64,000 nucleotides of DNA from Chryseobacterium glaciei (GTDB taxonomy: Bacteria; Bacteroidota; Bacteroidia; Flavobacteriales; Weeksellaceae): assembly GCF_001648155.1 (NCBI RefSeq), contig NZ_CP015199.1:2676501-2740500 (forward strand), in the 5' to 3' direction. A model generated the notes under the pieces. The model did not search any database. It was not told the DNA's origin and was given only the letters and a program-made list of their open reading frames with translations. Shown piece by piece: positions 33,328 through 42,642 of the stretch; the stretch's first letter is position 1; each line of letters begins with the position of its first letter. The position numbers were made by a program, and so were the translations under genes.

Positions 33328-33356
33328 TTTAAGGCTCCTTTAAGGTCGTTTTAATC
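33328..33356 (+). promoter_or_regulatory. Three direct repeats with 11-bp phasing upstream of the efflux operon
   Basis: TTTAAGG at 33328, TTTAAGG at 33339 and TTTAATC at 33350 start exactly 11 bases apart, 22-50 bases before the first efflux gene. Direct repeats with about one helical turn spacing are the usual target of OmpR-family dimers. Confidence 0.6.
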
Positions 33357-33377
33357 GAGCAAGGGCATTTTTGTAGC

Positions 33378-34634
33378 ATGAAAACTGAGAGAATGAACAA
33401 AATTGCAGGACTGTTTGTTGTTATTTCTTCTTTAATGACAGCACAACAGCAAATGTCTCTTCTGGATTGTGAAAACGCTTTTCAGACGAATAATCTTCAG
33501 CTGCTCGCCGAACAATACAACATCAATATGGCCGACGCAGATATTTTGCAGGCCAAGATCTGGGAACTTCCACAACTAAGCGGATACATCAATGCTTACA
33601 ATCCTGAAGATAAAAGAGCCTTTAATGTAAGCAAGGCAAAAGGCGCAGAAGTAACCCAGTTGATCTACATGGGCGGTAAAAAGAAAAACGAAATTGCTTT
33701 TGCAAAATCTAATAAAGAACTTGCTCAACTTCAGTTTTCTCAATTGTTGGTAGAGTTGAAAACGCAACTTCATACAACCTACTACAATCTTTACTATGAA
33801 CAATTAAAATTAGACAATACCAATAAGCAATTAGGATACATGAATGATTTGCTGAGTGCTTATAAAGTACAGTCGGCAAAAGGAAATGTATCGCTAAAAG
33901 ATGAGGTTAGATTGCAGAGCATCGTTATTCAATTAAATAATGATAAGATTGGAATTAATAAAAATATTCTTGAATTTGAACAAAATCTAAAAGTCTTAAC
34001 CGGAGTTACGGAAGATATCGAGCCACAGCTTTCGGAATCGGAAGCTAAAGAAGTTCTAGCTGCTCAACCTTTCGGAGATGAAGCGGAATTAAAAAGAAAA
34101 GCGGTAGAAAATAATGCAGATTATCTATATAATTTAAAATTGATAGACAATAGCAAACTCTATTCTCAATGGCAAAAATCCTTAAATGTACCTGATTTAA
34201 ATGTCGGAGCACAGTGGGATCAAAACAGCGGAACTTTTAGAAATGAAGTCAATCTGATGGTCGGAATTCCTTTGCCTTTATGGAAAAGCAATCAGGGAAA
34301 TATAGAAAAAGCAAATTATGCGATCAAGCAAAATCAGAAGAATGCAGAGTATCAGAAATTAAACCTTGAAACTAAAGTTCAGTCTGCGTACAAAACCTGG
34401 AAAGGTCAATATGATCAATTAGCAGAGATCAAAACAACCGACCTCAATAATCTCGAGCTTGTCTACAACGGAATGTTGAAAAACTTCCGAAACGGAAATG
34501 TAAGTCTTATAGAATTCACAGACTTTATGGAAAGCTATAGACAGACCGCACTTCAGATCTATGATATGAAAAACGAGATCATACAATCCGCAGAACAATT
34601 GAATCAACTAGTACAAACGAAAATCTTCTATTAA
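33378..34634 (+). CDS. TolC/CzcC-family outer membrane efflux protein
   Basis: A 418-residue exported protein. A signal peptide ends near MTAQQQ; a second ATG at 33393 would also retain it. The remainder has the TolC layout of two repeats of long alpha-helical coiled coil (AKSNKELAQLQFSQLLVELKT ... and AKSYQ-like NAEYQKLNLETKVQSAYKTW) separated by short beta strands such as NLMVGIPLPLWKSNQGN. It forms the outer-membrane channel of the tripartite pump. The gene starts the operon under the phased-repeat site and is followed after 1 base by the adaptor gene. Confidence 0.9.
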   Translation: MKTERMNKIAGLFVVISSLMTAQQQMSLLDCENAFQTNNLQLLAEQYNINMADADILQAKIWELPQLSGYINAYNPEDKRAFNVSKAKGAEVTQLIYMGGKKKNEIAFAKSNKELAQLQFSQLLVELKTQLHTTYYNLYYEQLKLDNTNKQLGYMNDLLSAYKVQSAKGNVSLKDEVRLQSIVIQLNNDKIGINKNILEFEQNLKVLTGVTEDIEPQLSESEAKEVLAAQPFGDEAELKRKAVENNADYLYNLKLIDNSKLYSQWQKSLNVPDLNVGAQWDQNSGTFRNEVNLMVGIPLPLWKSNQGNIEKANYAIKQNQKNAEYQKLNLETKVQSAYKTWKGQYDQLAEIKTTDLNNLELVYNGMLKNFRNGNVSLIEFTDFMESYRQTALQIYDMKNEIIQSAEQLNQLVQTKIFY

Positions 34635-34635
34635 A

Positions 34636-35724
34636 ATGAAAAAATATATAATTGCTGTATTTGTGGCTTTGTCACTGTTATCTTGTTCTAAAAAAGAGGA
34701 AGAAGAAAAAGCACCACAGGCCAAAAAAGGATTTGAACTGAGCAACACCATGCTGAAATCTATTTCTTTAGCAAAAGTTGAGAAAAAATACATAGAAGAT
34801 AACTATAGTTTTTACGGAAAAATATCTGCAGACAAAAACAGTTACATCGACGTTTATCCTTTGGTAGGCGGAAATGTCATGAGTGTAAATGTTGAATTGG
34901 GAGATTATGTGAGAAAAGGGCAGGTGCTGGCAACCATCAGAAGTACAGAATTGGCGGATGTTCAAAAAGATGTCAGCGATGCAAAAACAGACTTGGTTGT
35001 TGCTCAAAATAACCTTCGCGTTGCAAAAGAAATGTATGAAGGAAAGCTGACGACCGAAAGAGAAGTTCTGGAAGCAAAAAGTCAGCTTCAAAAAGCACAA
35101 GATCAAATGCAGAGATCAAACGCAGTAAGTACAGTTTATAATGTTAAAAAAGGAAATATTTACAGTGTGACAGCGCCAATTAGCGGATATATCGTTCAAA
35201 AAAACATCAATAAAGACATGCAGTTGAGAAGTGATAGAAGCGAAAATATTTTCGACGTTGCTAATACAACCAATGTTTGGGCGATCATGAACGTTAATGA
35301 ATCTGATATTGATAAAATCAACCTCGGTATGTCGGCTCAGGTCTCCACATTATCTTATCCCGACAAAGTTTTTGACGGAAAAATCGATAAAATATTCAAA
35401 ATTATAGATCCTCAAACCAACACGATGCAGGCAAGAGTTGTTCTGGACAACGCCAACGGATTATTGATTCCCGAAAGTAAAGCAACGATAAAAATTTCAA
35501 GTTCAGAAAATAATATGGCGCTTACAGTTCCTTCCAAAGCGGTGATTTTTGATGATAACAGAAGTTTTGTGGTGATCTATAAATCCAGAACAGATTTAAA
35601 AGTGAAAGAAGTAAAAGTTTTAAAACAGGTCGGCGACGTTACTTACATTTCCGAGGGCTTGTCTGAAGGAGAAGAAGTAATCACCAATAATCAATTATTG
35701 ATTTACCGCTCTTTGAATAATTAA
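34636..35724 (+). CDS. RND efflux periplasmic adaptor (CzcB-like lipoprotein)
   Basis: A 362-residue membrane fusion protein. The N-terminus MKKYIIAVFVALSLLSC is a lipoprotein signal with lipobox LLSC. Then follow the barrel/lipoyl half-motifs (VYPLVGGNVMSVNVELGDYVRKGQVLATI and VTAPISGYIVQKNI), a coiled-coil hairpin of about 70 residues (DVQKDVSDAKTDLVVAQNNL), and the beta-barrel with GKIDKIFKIIDPQTNTMQARV. It links the inner-membrane pump to the outer-membrane channel. It starts 1 base after the channel gene. A 327-base gap holding a dispersed repeat separates it from the pump gene, unusual for this operon. Confidence 0.92.
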   Translation: MKKYIIAVFVALSLLSCSKKEEEEKAPQAKKGFELSNTMLKSISLAKVEKKYIEDNYSFYGKISADKNSYIDVYPLVGGNVMSVNVELGDYVRKGQVLATIRSTELADVQKDVSDAKTDLVVAQNNLRVAKEMYEGKLTTEREVLEAKSQLQKAQDQMQRSNAVSTVYNVKKGNIYSVTAPISGYIVQKNINKDMQLRSDRSENIFDVANTTNVWAIMNVNESDIDKINLGMSAQVSTLSYPDKVFDGKIDKIFKIIDPQTNTMQARVVLDNANGLLIPESKATIKISSSENNMALTVPSKAVIFDDNRSFVVIYKSRTDLKVKEVKVLKQVGDVTYISEGLSEGEEVITNNQLLIYRSLNN

Positions 35725-35869
35725 ATTTTATTTTGAGTTTTAATTTGAAACATTAAGAATTATGTAGAGTTAAGAGGTTAATTTTAATTAAGAAAAACAT
35801 CTAAACATATTTTTAAGTATTGAATCTTATCCAATTCGCTTGCGAATTACTTAATAACCCTTAACTCCT

Positions 35870-36002
35870 TAAATAACCCTTAATGGTTCAAAAAATAAAT
35901 CTTAAAAATAAGATAATACATCTTTGCTGAGTGAAACGCCTTAGCAAACGTAGAAATATGCAGAACAATTTAAAAAAAAACTTTGCGAGCCTTGCGTTAA
36001 AA
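35870..36002 (+). repeat. Dispersed intergenic repeat, copy C
   Basis: Contains CTTAACTCCTT...CTTAATGGTTCAAA and TTTGCTGAGTGAA ... TTTGCGAGCCTTGCGTTAAA, both modules of copy A. It fills most of the 327-base gap between the adaptor and pump genes. A palindrome AATTCGCTTGCGAATT lies just before it (35833-35848). Confidence 0.7.
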
Positions 36003-36051
36003 TCAAGACAAAAAACTTTCAACGACTTTTTTAGGTCACAATAAATCTATC

Positions 36052-39000
36052 ATGAATAAATTCATAAAAAATATAATTGCTTTTTCATTAAAAAATAAAG
36101 CATTTACCTTTATTTGGGTTGCTATTTTGGCGATTGCGGGATTTATAAGTTTCAAAAATATGCCGATTGAAGCTTTCCCAGACGTTACCAATACCCAAAT
36201 TGTAATCATCACCCAATGGAATGGCCGAAGTGCAGAAGAGGTAGAACGCTTCGTCACGACGCCTATCGAGTTGGCGATGAGCCCGGTTCAGAAGAAGACA
36301 AGTGTGAGAAGTACCACAATGTTTGGACTTTCCATTGTAAAGATTCTGTTTGATGATGGGGTGGATGACATGTTTGCCAGAAATCAGGTCAATAACCAAT
36401 TAAGAAATGTCAGCCTTCCTGATGAGGTAGACCCAGAAGTTCAGCCACCCTACGGGCCAACCGGAGAGATTTTCCGATATACATTGGAGAGTAAAACGAA
36501 AGATTCCCGAGAATTATTAACCTTACAAAACTGGGTGATCGACCGTGCATTGAGAGGCGTTCCTGGAGTTGCGGATATCAATGTTTTTGGAGGTCAGGAT
36601 AAAGTTTTTGAATTAAGTATTGATCCGAGAGCGTTGGATAAATACAATCTGACACCGTCTCAGGTTTATGATGCAGTTACCCGAAGCAATTTAAATGTCG
36701 GAGGTGATGTTATCGAGAAAAACGGACAAGCCTATGTTGTCAGAGGAATCGGATTGGTGAAATCTGTTGCCGATATTGGAAATATTACCATCCAAAATGA
36801 TAGCGGAAACCCTGTTTTGGTTAAAAATGTTGCTGAAGTTCATGAAAGTTCAATGCCTAGAGTAGGGCAGGCAGGATTAAATAACCAAGAAGATACCGTT
36901 GAAGGAATTGTCGTGATGAGAAAAGGCGAAAATCCGCGTGAAGTTTTGGTTGGGGTTAAAGCTAAAATTAAAGAATTAAATGAAAAGATTCTTCCAAAAG
37001 ATGTCAAAATGGTCACTTTCTACGACCGTGATAACTTGATGGATTTTACCACTGAAACGGTAATGCACAACTTATTGGAAGGGATTGTGTTGGTAACAGT
37101 AATTGTTTTAATTTTCATGGCGGATTGGAGAACTACTTTAATTGTTTCTATTATCATCCCATTATCGTTATTGTTTGCATTTTTATGTTTAAAACTGGCG
37201 GGAATGAGTGCCAATTTACTTTCTTTAGGAGCCGTTGACTTTGGAATCATCATTGACGGAGCCGTCGTCATGGTAGAAGGAATCTTTGTAATGCTCGATC
37301 ATAAAGCAAAAAAATACGGTCCTGAAAAGTTCAATAAAATGGCAAAAGCAGGCTGGATCAAGCAAACCGGAACAGGCTTAGGAAAGGCTATTTTCTTTTC
37401 AAAATTAATTATCATTACCTCATTAATTCCAATTTTCTCATTTCAGAAAGTGGAAGGTAAAATGTTCTCACCATTGGCCTTTACATTAGGTTTTGCATTA
37501 ATTGGAGCTTTGATTTTTACCCTGACTTTAGTTCCTGTACTTTCACATATTCTATTAAATAAAAATGTTAGAGAAAAGAATAATCCTTTTGTTAATTTCT
37601 GGGACAGAATTGTTTTAAAAGGTTTCAGTTTTACATTTAAACATAAAAAAATGAGTTTAATTGTTGCCATTTCATTTTTGGCGGTGACTTTATTCTCAGG
37701 AAAATTTTTAGGAACAGAATTTTTACCTCAGTTAAATGAAGGTTCATTGTGGATCACTGCAGAAATGCCGATGAGTTCATCATTAAAAGAATCTTTGAAA
37801 ACAGCCGATCTTTTAAAGAAAGACATTATGAGCTTCCCGGAAGTGACGGATGTTCTGGCGCAGACGGGTAGAAGTAACGACGGAACAGACCCTAATGGAT
37901 TTGGTTTTGTACAATTTGCTGTCAACCTGAAACCCAAAGAAGAATGGAAACGAAACATCAGTTATGAAGAATTAATTGAAGGAATCGACAAAAAATTGAG
38001 AAATTATCAGGGAATCACTTTTAATTATTCTCAACCCATTTCTGATAACGTTGCAGAAGCAGTTGCCGGTTTTAAAGCCGAAAATGGAATTAAAATTTAC
38101 GGAGATAATTTACAGACATTGGATCGATTAGCCGATGAGGTTCTAAAGCAAATTAAAGATGTTGACGGCGTAAAAGATCCCGGAATTATTAAAAATATCG
38201 GTCAGCCCGAAGTAAGTGTTGTACTTGATAGAGATAAAATGGCCGCTTACGGAGTAATGCCCGCCGACGCACAAGCGGTTTTGGAAATGGCTTTTGGTGG
38301 AAAAACAGCATCAGAAATGTTTGATGGAGAGAGAAAATTCCCGATAAGACTTCGTTATTCTCAGGAATACAGAAAAGATGAAAATGACATCGCTGCTTTG
38401 ATGGTTCCTACACAGGACGGCGCAAAAATTCCATTAAAAGAGATCAGTAATATTGTTAAAGATAATGGAGCTGCATTTATTTATAGAGATGATATCAAAC
38501 GTTACATCGGAGTGAAATTCTCAATTCGTGACCGAGATTTGGGAAGTACGATTGCCGATGCTCAGAAAAAAGTAGCCAATATTGAACTTCCGGACGGATA
38601 TTCTGTAGGTTGGACTGGCCAGTTTGAAAATCAGCAAAGAGCTTCACACAGATTGGCGCAGGTAGTTCCCGTAAGTATTGTGATGATTTTCTTCCTTTTA
38701 TTTATCCTTTTTGGAAACATGAAAGATTCTCTTTTGGTATTGGCCAACGTACCTTTTGCATTGATCGGAGGAATTATCGCGCTTCACGTTACAAGAATGA
38801 ATTTCGGAATTTCAGCCGGAGTTGGAATGATCGCTCTTTTGGGAATCTGTATTCAAAACGGGGTTATTTTGATCACGGAATTCCATCAGAACGTCAAGAA
38901 CGGATTAAATTTAGATACAGCCATATTTAGTGGAGTAAAATCCAGAACAAGACCTGTAATTATGACTGCGTTAATGGCATCGATCGGACTTTTACCTGCT

Positions 39001-39150
39001 GCCTTATCTACAGGAATCGGTTCAGAATCTCAAAAACCTTTAGCCATCGTAATTATTGGTGGATTGATAACCGCAACAGTACTTACATTATTGATATTCC
39101 CGATTATTTTCTGGATTTTCAACAGAACGAAAAAATCGGAACAGATTTAA
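36052..39150 (+). CDS. Heavy-metal efflux RND transporter (CzcA-like, divalent metal type)
   Basis: A 1032-residue inner-membrane pump with twelve predicted membrane segments and two large periplasmic loops (about 35-335 and 550-860). The start MNKFIKNIIAFSLKNKAFTF is typical. The transmembrane helix 4 proton-relay motif reads AVDFGIIIDGAVVMVE, with both Asp and the Glu, as in divalent-cation pumps of CzcA type, rather than the AxGxxVD form of CusA; Co, Zn, Cd or Ni are therefore the likely substrates. It works with the upstream adaptor and channel to expel metal across both membranes. A perfect 13-bp hairpin follows the gene. Confidence 0.92.
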   Translation: MNKFIKNIIAFSLKNKAFTFIWVAILAIAGFISFKNMPIEAFPDVTNTQIVIITQWNGRSAEEVERFVTTPIELAMSPVQKKTSVRSTTMFGLSIVKILFDDGVDDMFARNQVNNQLRNVSLPDEVDPEVQPPYGPTGEIFRYTLESKTKDSRELLTLQNWVIDRALRGVPGVADINVFGGQDKVFELSIDPRALDKYNLTPSQVYDAVTRSNLNVGGDVIEKNGQAYVVRGIGLVKSVADIGNITIQNDSGNPVLVKNVAEVHESSMPRVGQAGLNNQEDTVEGIVVMRKGENPREVLVGVKAKIKELNEKILPKDVKMVTFYDRDNLMDFTTETVMHNLLEGIVLVTVIVLIFMADWRTTLIVSIIIPLSLLFAFLCLKLAGMSANLLSLGAVDFGIIIDGAVVMVEGIFVMLDHKAKKYGPEKFNKMAKAGWIKQTGTGLGKAIFFSKLIIITSLIPIFSFQKVEGKMFSPLAFTLGFALIGALIFTLTLVPVLSHILLNKNVREKNNPFVNFWDRIVLKGFSFTFKHKKMSLIVAISFLAVTLFSGKFLGTEFLPQLNEGSLWITAEMPMSSSLKESLKTADLLKKDIMSFPEVTDVLAQTGRSNDGTDPNGFGFVQFAVNLKPKEEWKRNISYEELIEGIDKKLRNYQGITFNYSQPISDNVAEAVAGFKAENGIKIYGDNLQTLDRLADEVLKQIKDVDGVKDPGIIKNIGQPEVSVVLDRDKMAAYGVMPADAQAVLEMAFGGKTASEMFDGERKFPIRLRYSQEYRKDENDIAALMVPTQDGAKIPLKEISNIVKDNGAAFIYRDDIKRYIGVKFSIRDRDLGSTIADAQKKVANIELPDGYSVGWTGQFENQQRASHRLAQVVPVSIVMIFFLLFILFGNMKDSLLVLANVPFALIGGIIALHVTRMNFGISAGVGMIALLGICIQNGVILITEFHQNVKNGLNLDTAIFSGVKSRTRPVIMTALMASIGLLPAALSTGIGSESQKPLAIVIIGGLITATVLTLLIFPIIFWIFNRTKKSEQI

Positions 39151-39178
39151 TTCTTCTATCATTATATATATATTAATT

Positions 39179-39209
39179 GAAGCGCGGAAAACAAAGTTTT
39201 CCGCGCTTC
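39179..39209. terminator. Strong hairpin between convergent genes
   Basis: GAAGCGCGGAAAA and TTTTCCGCGCTTC form a perfect 13-bp stem with a 5-nt loop. U-tracts are weak on both sides. It lies between the pump gene and the convergent DUF4394 gene and probably ends both. Confidence 0.7.
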
Positions 39210-39236
39210 TTAGTATCAAAATAATTTGTTATGAAT

Positions 39237-40739
39237 TTAAAATCCTAGCCCAACTGCAAAAGCTTTTACAGCATTTGGGTAATCAGAAACTGAAGTTGCA
39301 GCTCCTGTTGTTGTATTCACCGAATAAATTTTTGTTGATGAACCTACTGAAGCCATTAAATAAGCTTTCTGACTCATACTTCCGATATCAAAACCATTTG
39401 CACTCGTAATATTGATTCCTAAAGCTCCGGTTTCAACTAAAGTTCCGTTGTTTGGCGGGTTTTGTTGATATAATTTATCAGTATTATGATCAATAACAAA
39501 TAGGGTAGTAGCGGTTGCTCCTGCAAAATTATTAGTGTAAGCAGCTGCACCTATCATTGCTCCGACAGGATTAATTGCCGTATCTACTGCTGTAATTCCT
39601 CCGGTAACCGGATCTAAACGAAGATTTTGCCCAGTGTTGCTTACTACTCGTATTTTATCTACTAATGGATTAAAATCAAATCCAAAATCAGTTCCTGCAA
39701 GTAAAGTGGCAAAAGGAGAGCTTCCGACTGCTGTTGCAGCGCCTGTTCCTAAATTAATAGTGTAAATTCTGCTTGTACTTCCTAATGCATACAATTGTCC
39801 GTTCAGAGGACGGAAATCAATTCCTAAAATATTTTCTCCACTTTGTAATCCTGCAACCGCTTTTGAAACCGGCATCGGACTGTTAGGATTAAATATTTGA
39901 AGATTATTAGTATTGTCGATAGCATAAGCTACTGCTTCCGTCGGGATCGCAAGATCAATAATAGGTTGTTGCAATACGCCAATATTGGTCGTTTTACCGT
40001 TGTTTAGATCTAATAAATGAAGATTGTTATTTAAGGCTAATAAAGCAACGCTGTTATCATATTTAATATCGAAAGCAGCCTGTCCAGTAAATGTAGTTCC
40101 CAAACTTCCCACTTCTACCAATGTTCCGTTGTTGGGAGGATCTTGTTTAAATAATTTCCCTGAAGTAACATCAATATCATATAAAACGGTAGAAGAAGCA
40201 CCGGCTTTACTGTTGGTATAAGCAACTCCCGTAATTGATGGAGAACCAGATCCGCTAATATTGGTATCTGAAGCTGCAAGTGCTCCTGTTTCCGGATGCA
40301 GGCGCAGGTTTTGGCCTGTACTGCTCACCAAACGGATACGGTCAACCGTCGGGTTAAAATCAATCGAAGCAATAGGCCCTGAAATTGCTGGACTAAATGC
40401 TGTTGAACTCACCACTCTTGCTGATGCGTTAGAAGTATTAATAATGTATAATTTGCTAGCATTTGATAATGCATATAATTCGCCTGTTGCAGGTCTGAAA
40501 TCTATACTTAATAATTTCTCTCCGGCAACAATTCCCGCCACAGCTGTTTTGGAAGTGAACATTTTAGGATTGTTAGAATTAAAAGCGACAAGCTCATTTG
40601 TACCTGTTAATCCGTAAACCATGACATCCGGTCCTTTTACATTTTCTTCGGCCATCATCATCTCATCATCGGAATCATCGCATGAAAATATTGTCGTGAC
40701 AGTAAATAGAGCCAGACAAAGGTGTAGTAGTTTTTTCAT
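39237..40739 (-). CDS. DUF4394 lipoprotein with duplicated domain
   Basis: A 500-residue exported lipoprotein: signal MKKLLHLCLALFTVTTIFSC with lipobox IFSC, then an acidic tether DDSDDEMMMAEE. Two copies of a domain of about 220 residues follow. Copy 1 has SIDFRPATGELYALSNASKLYII and VDRIRLVSSTGQNLRLHPETGAL; copy 2 has GIDFRPLNGQLYALGSTSRIYTI and VDKIRVVSNTGQNLRLDPVTGGI. This is the DUF4394 pattern, expected to form a beta-propeller-like fold. Function of the family is unknown. The gene is monocistronic, convergent with the metal pump and divergent from tuf. Confidence 0.85.
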   Translation of the reverse strand: MKKLLHLCLALFTVTTIFSCDDSDDEMMMAEENVKGPDVMVYGLTGTNELVAFNSNNPKMFTSKTAVAGIVAGEKLLSIDFRPATGELYALSNASKLYIINTSNASARVVSSTAFSPAISGPIASIDFNPTVDRIRLVSSTGQNLRLHPETGALAASDTNISGSGSPSITGVAYTNSKAGASSTVLYDIDVTSGKLFKQDPPNNGTLVEVGSLGTTFTGQAAFDIKYDNSVALLALNNNLHLLDLNNGKTTNIGVLQQPIIDLAIPTEAVAYAIDNTNNLQIFNPNSPMPVSKAVAGLQSGENILGIDFRPLNGQLYALGSTSRIYTINLGTGAATAVGSSPFATLLAGTDFGFDFNPLVDKIRVVSNTGQNLRLDPVTGGITAVDTAINPVGAMIGAAAYTNNFAGATATTLFVIDHNTDKLYQQNPPNNGTLVETGALGINITSANGFDIGSMSQKAYLMASVGSSTKIYSVNTTTGAATSVSDYPNAVKAFAVGLGF

Positions 40740-40997
40740 AATATTAATTTTTATGGGTTTATATTATCTACGAGAAAAGATTTAATATGGTTTTTTTACG
40801 ATAAAATTTTAACGTTATGATTTTTTAACTTCTCATAAAATATTCAGAATTAGTCAGATACTTCAGATTTCTTAGAAATTGGTTATTAGGATTTTTTCAA
40901 TCGAGAAATTTGTGTAAATTTGCAGTCTCAATACATAGAAATATAGGGTTTGTAATTCTTTGAATTTGAATGTTTAAATTTTTTTAAATAAAAAGGT

Positions 40998-41025
40998 TTT
41001 GATATTTAAAAATTCATTATATTTG
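40998..41025 (+). promoter_or_regulatory. tuf promoter region
   Basis: TATATTTG (41018-41025) fits the -7 consensus; the nearest TTTG (40998-41001) is 16 bases upstream, shorter than usual. A second -7-like TAAATTTG lies at 40915-40922, suggesting tandem promoters. The rest of the 330-base gap 40740-41069 shows no gene. These promoters allow tuf expression without the distant tRNA promoter. Confidence 0.6.
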
Positions 41026-41069
41026 CACACCGAAAATTTGAATAAACAATAAATAAATAATTTTACATC

Positions 41070-42281
41070 ATGGCAAAGGAAACGTTTAATCGTAACAAAC
41101 CACACTTGAACATTGGTACTATTGGTCACGTTGACCATGGTAAAACTACACTTACTGCAGCAATTTCTGCTGTATTAGCGAGCAAAGGTCTTGCTGAGAA
41201 AAAAGATTTCTCTGCTATTGACTCTGCTCCAGAAGAAAAAGAAAGAGGTATTACTATCAATACGGCTCACATCGAGTACGAAACTGAAAATAGACATTAC
41301 GCTCACGTTGACTGTCCAGGTCACGCGGATTACGTAAAGAACATGGTAACTGGTGCTGCTCAGATGGACGGTGCAATCGTAGTATGTGCTGCAACTGACG
41401 GACCAATGCCTCAAACTAGAGAGCACATCTTGCTTTGTCGTCAGGTAAATGTACCTAGAATTGTTGTTTTCATGAACAAAGTTGACATGGTGGATGATCC
41501 AGAATTGTTAGAGCTTGTTGAAATGGAACTTAGAGACTTATTGTCTACTTACGATTTCGACGGAGATAACTCTCCAGTAATTCAAGGTTCTGCACTAGGA
41601 GCACTTACTGCAGCTACTGCAACTCCTGTTAATTCAGAAGATAAGTGGTTCAAAAGTGTTGAAGAATTAATGGATGCTGTTGATACTTGGATCGAGCAAC
41701 CACCAAGAGATACTGATAAGCCATTCTTGATGCCAATTGAAGACGTATTCTCTATTACAGGTAGAGGTACTGTTGCAACTGGTAGAATCGAAGCTGGTAT
41801 TATCAACACAGGTGATCCTGTTGATATCATCGGTATGGGTGAAGAAAAATTAACTTCTACTATTACAGGAGTTGAGATGTTCAGAAAAATCCTAGACAGA
41901 GGTGAAGCTGGTGATAACGTAGGTCTATTGTTGAGAGGTATTGAAAAGACTGACATCAAGAGAGGTATGGTAATCGCTAAGAAAGATTCTGTTAAGCCAC
42001 ACAAAAAATTGAAGGCTTCAGTTTATATCCTTTCTAAAGAAGAAGGTGGACGTCACACTCCATTCCACAACAAATACCGTCCTCAGTTCTATGTAAGAAC
42101 TACTGACGTTACAGGAGAGATCTTCTTACCAGAAGGTGTTGAAATGGTAATGCCTGGAGATAACTTAGAAATCACTGTAGAATTGTTACAACCAATCGCT
42201 CTTAACGTAGGTCTTAGATTTGCGATCAGAGAAGGAGGTAGAACAGTTGGTTCAGGTCAGGTTACTGAAATCTTAGACTAA
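41070..42281 (+). CDS. tuf: Elongation factor Tu
   Basis: A 403-residue GTPase that delivers aminoacyl-tRNA to the ribosome. G-motifs are all present: GHVDHGKT (G1), RGITI (G2), DCPGH (G3), NKVDM (G4) and SAL (G5), followed by domains II and III ([38 protein letters not shown]). It is slightly longer than E. coli EF-Tu because of an extra stretch [14 protein letters not shown] before the end of domain I. It is followed by a terminator and then by tRNA-Trp and secE. In the ancestral locus it directly follows tRNA-Thr(GGU); here a metal-resistance block intervenes. Confidence 0.98.
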   Translation: MAKETFNRNKPHLNIGTIGHVDHGKTTLTAAISAVLASKGLAEKKDFSAIDSAPEEKERGITINTAHIEYETENRHYAHVDCPGHADYVKNMVTGAAQMDGAIVVCAATDGPMPQTREHILLCRQVNVPRIVVFMNKVDMVDDPELLELVEMELRDLLSTYDFDGDNSPVIQGSALGALTAATATPVNSEDKWFKSVEELMDAVDTWIEQPPRDTDKPFLMPIEDVFSITGRGTVATGRIEAGIINTGDPVDIIGMGEEKLTSTITGVEMFRKILDRGEAGDNVGLLLRGIEKTDIKRGMVIAKKDSVKPHKKLKASVYILSKEEGGRHTPFHNKYRPQFYVRTTDVTGEIFLPEGVEMVMPGDNLEITVELLQPIALNVGLRFAIREGGRTVGSGQVTEILD

Positions 42282-42297
42282 TCATCTTAAAATAAAT

Positions 42298-42332
42298 AAA
42301 GCTTCCGAAAGGAAACTCTCGGAAGCTTTTTA
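42298..42332 (+). terminator. Terminator of tuf
   Basis: AAAGCTTCCGA and TCGGAAGCTTT form an 11-bp stem, then T. It lies 4 bases before tRNA-Trp, so tRNA-Trp-secE-nusG may depend on read-through or on processing. Confidence 0.8.
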
Positions 42333-42335
42333 TCT

Positions 42336-42406
42336 ACGGGCATCGTCCAATGGTAGGATACCGGTCTCCAAAACCGTTGATCAGGGTTCGAATCCTTGTG
42401 CCCGTG
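42336..42406 (+). tRNA. tRNA-Trp (anticodon CCA)
   Basis: A 71-nt cloverleaf: acceptor ACGGGCA/UGCCCGU, discriminator G, anticodon loop CUCCAAA with CCA. CCA end not encoded. Located between tuf and secE as in other flavobacteria. Confidence 0.95.
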
Positions 42407-42418
42407 CAAATATAAATT

Positions 42419-42625
42419 ATGAGTTCATTTATCGATTTTTTAAAAGGTTCTTATATCGAATTCAGACATAAAGTTGAATGGCCAAAATGGTCTGACTTGC
42501 AGTCGTCTACTATTGTCGTAACTATTGCAACAGTAATCTTGGCATTATTTACCTTTGGGGTTGACGAATTGTTTTCTAAATCAATTAGCAACATAATTGG
42601 AATGCTAATTAACGTGTTCAACTAA
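42419..42625 (+). CDS. secE: Preprotein translocase subunit SecE
   Basis: A 68-residue protein with one C-terminal membrane segment. The cytoplasmic amphipathic part FIDFLKGSYIEFRHKVEWPKWSDL contains the conserved VxWP motif of SecE, followed by the transmembrane helix STIVVTIATVILALFTFGVDELF. Length fits the short single-TM SecE of most bacteria. It stabilises SecY in the SecYEG channel. It starts 12 bases after tRNA-Trp and is followed 17 bases later by nusG, the universal arrangement. Confidence 0.95.
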   Translation: MSSFIDFLKGSYIEFRHKVEWPKWSDLQSSTIVVTIATVILALFTFGVDELFSKSISNIIGMLINVFN

Positions 42626-42642
42626 AAAAGTATTTTCCCATA

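Noticed and set aside
35833..35848. Palindrome AATTCGCTTGCGAATT as a specific operator
   Set aside because: It is next to dispersed repeat C and has no position relative to a promoter that would support regulation.
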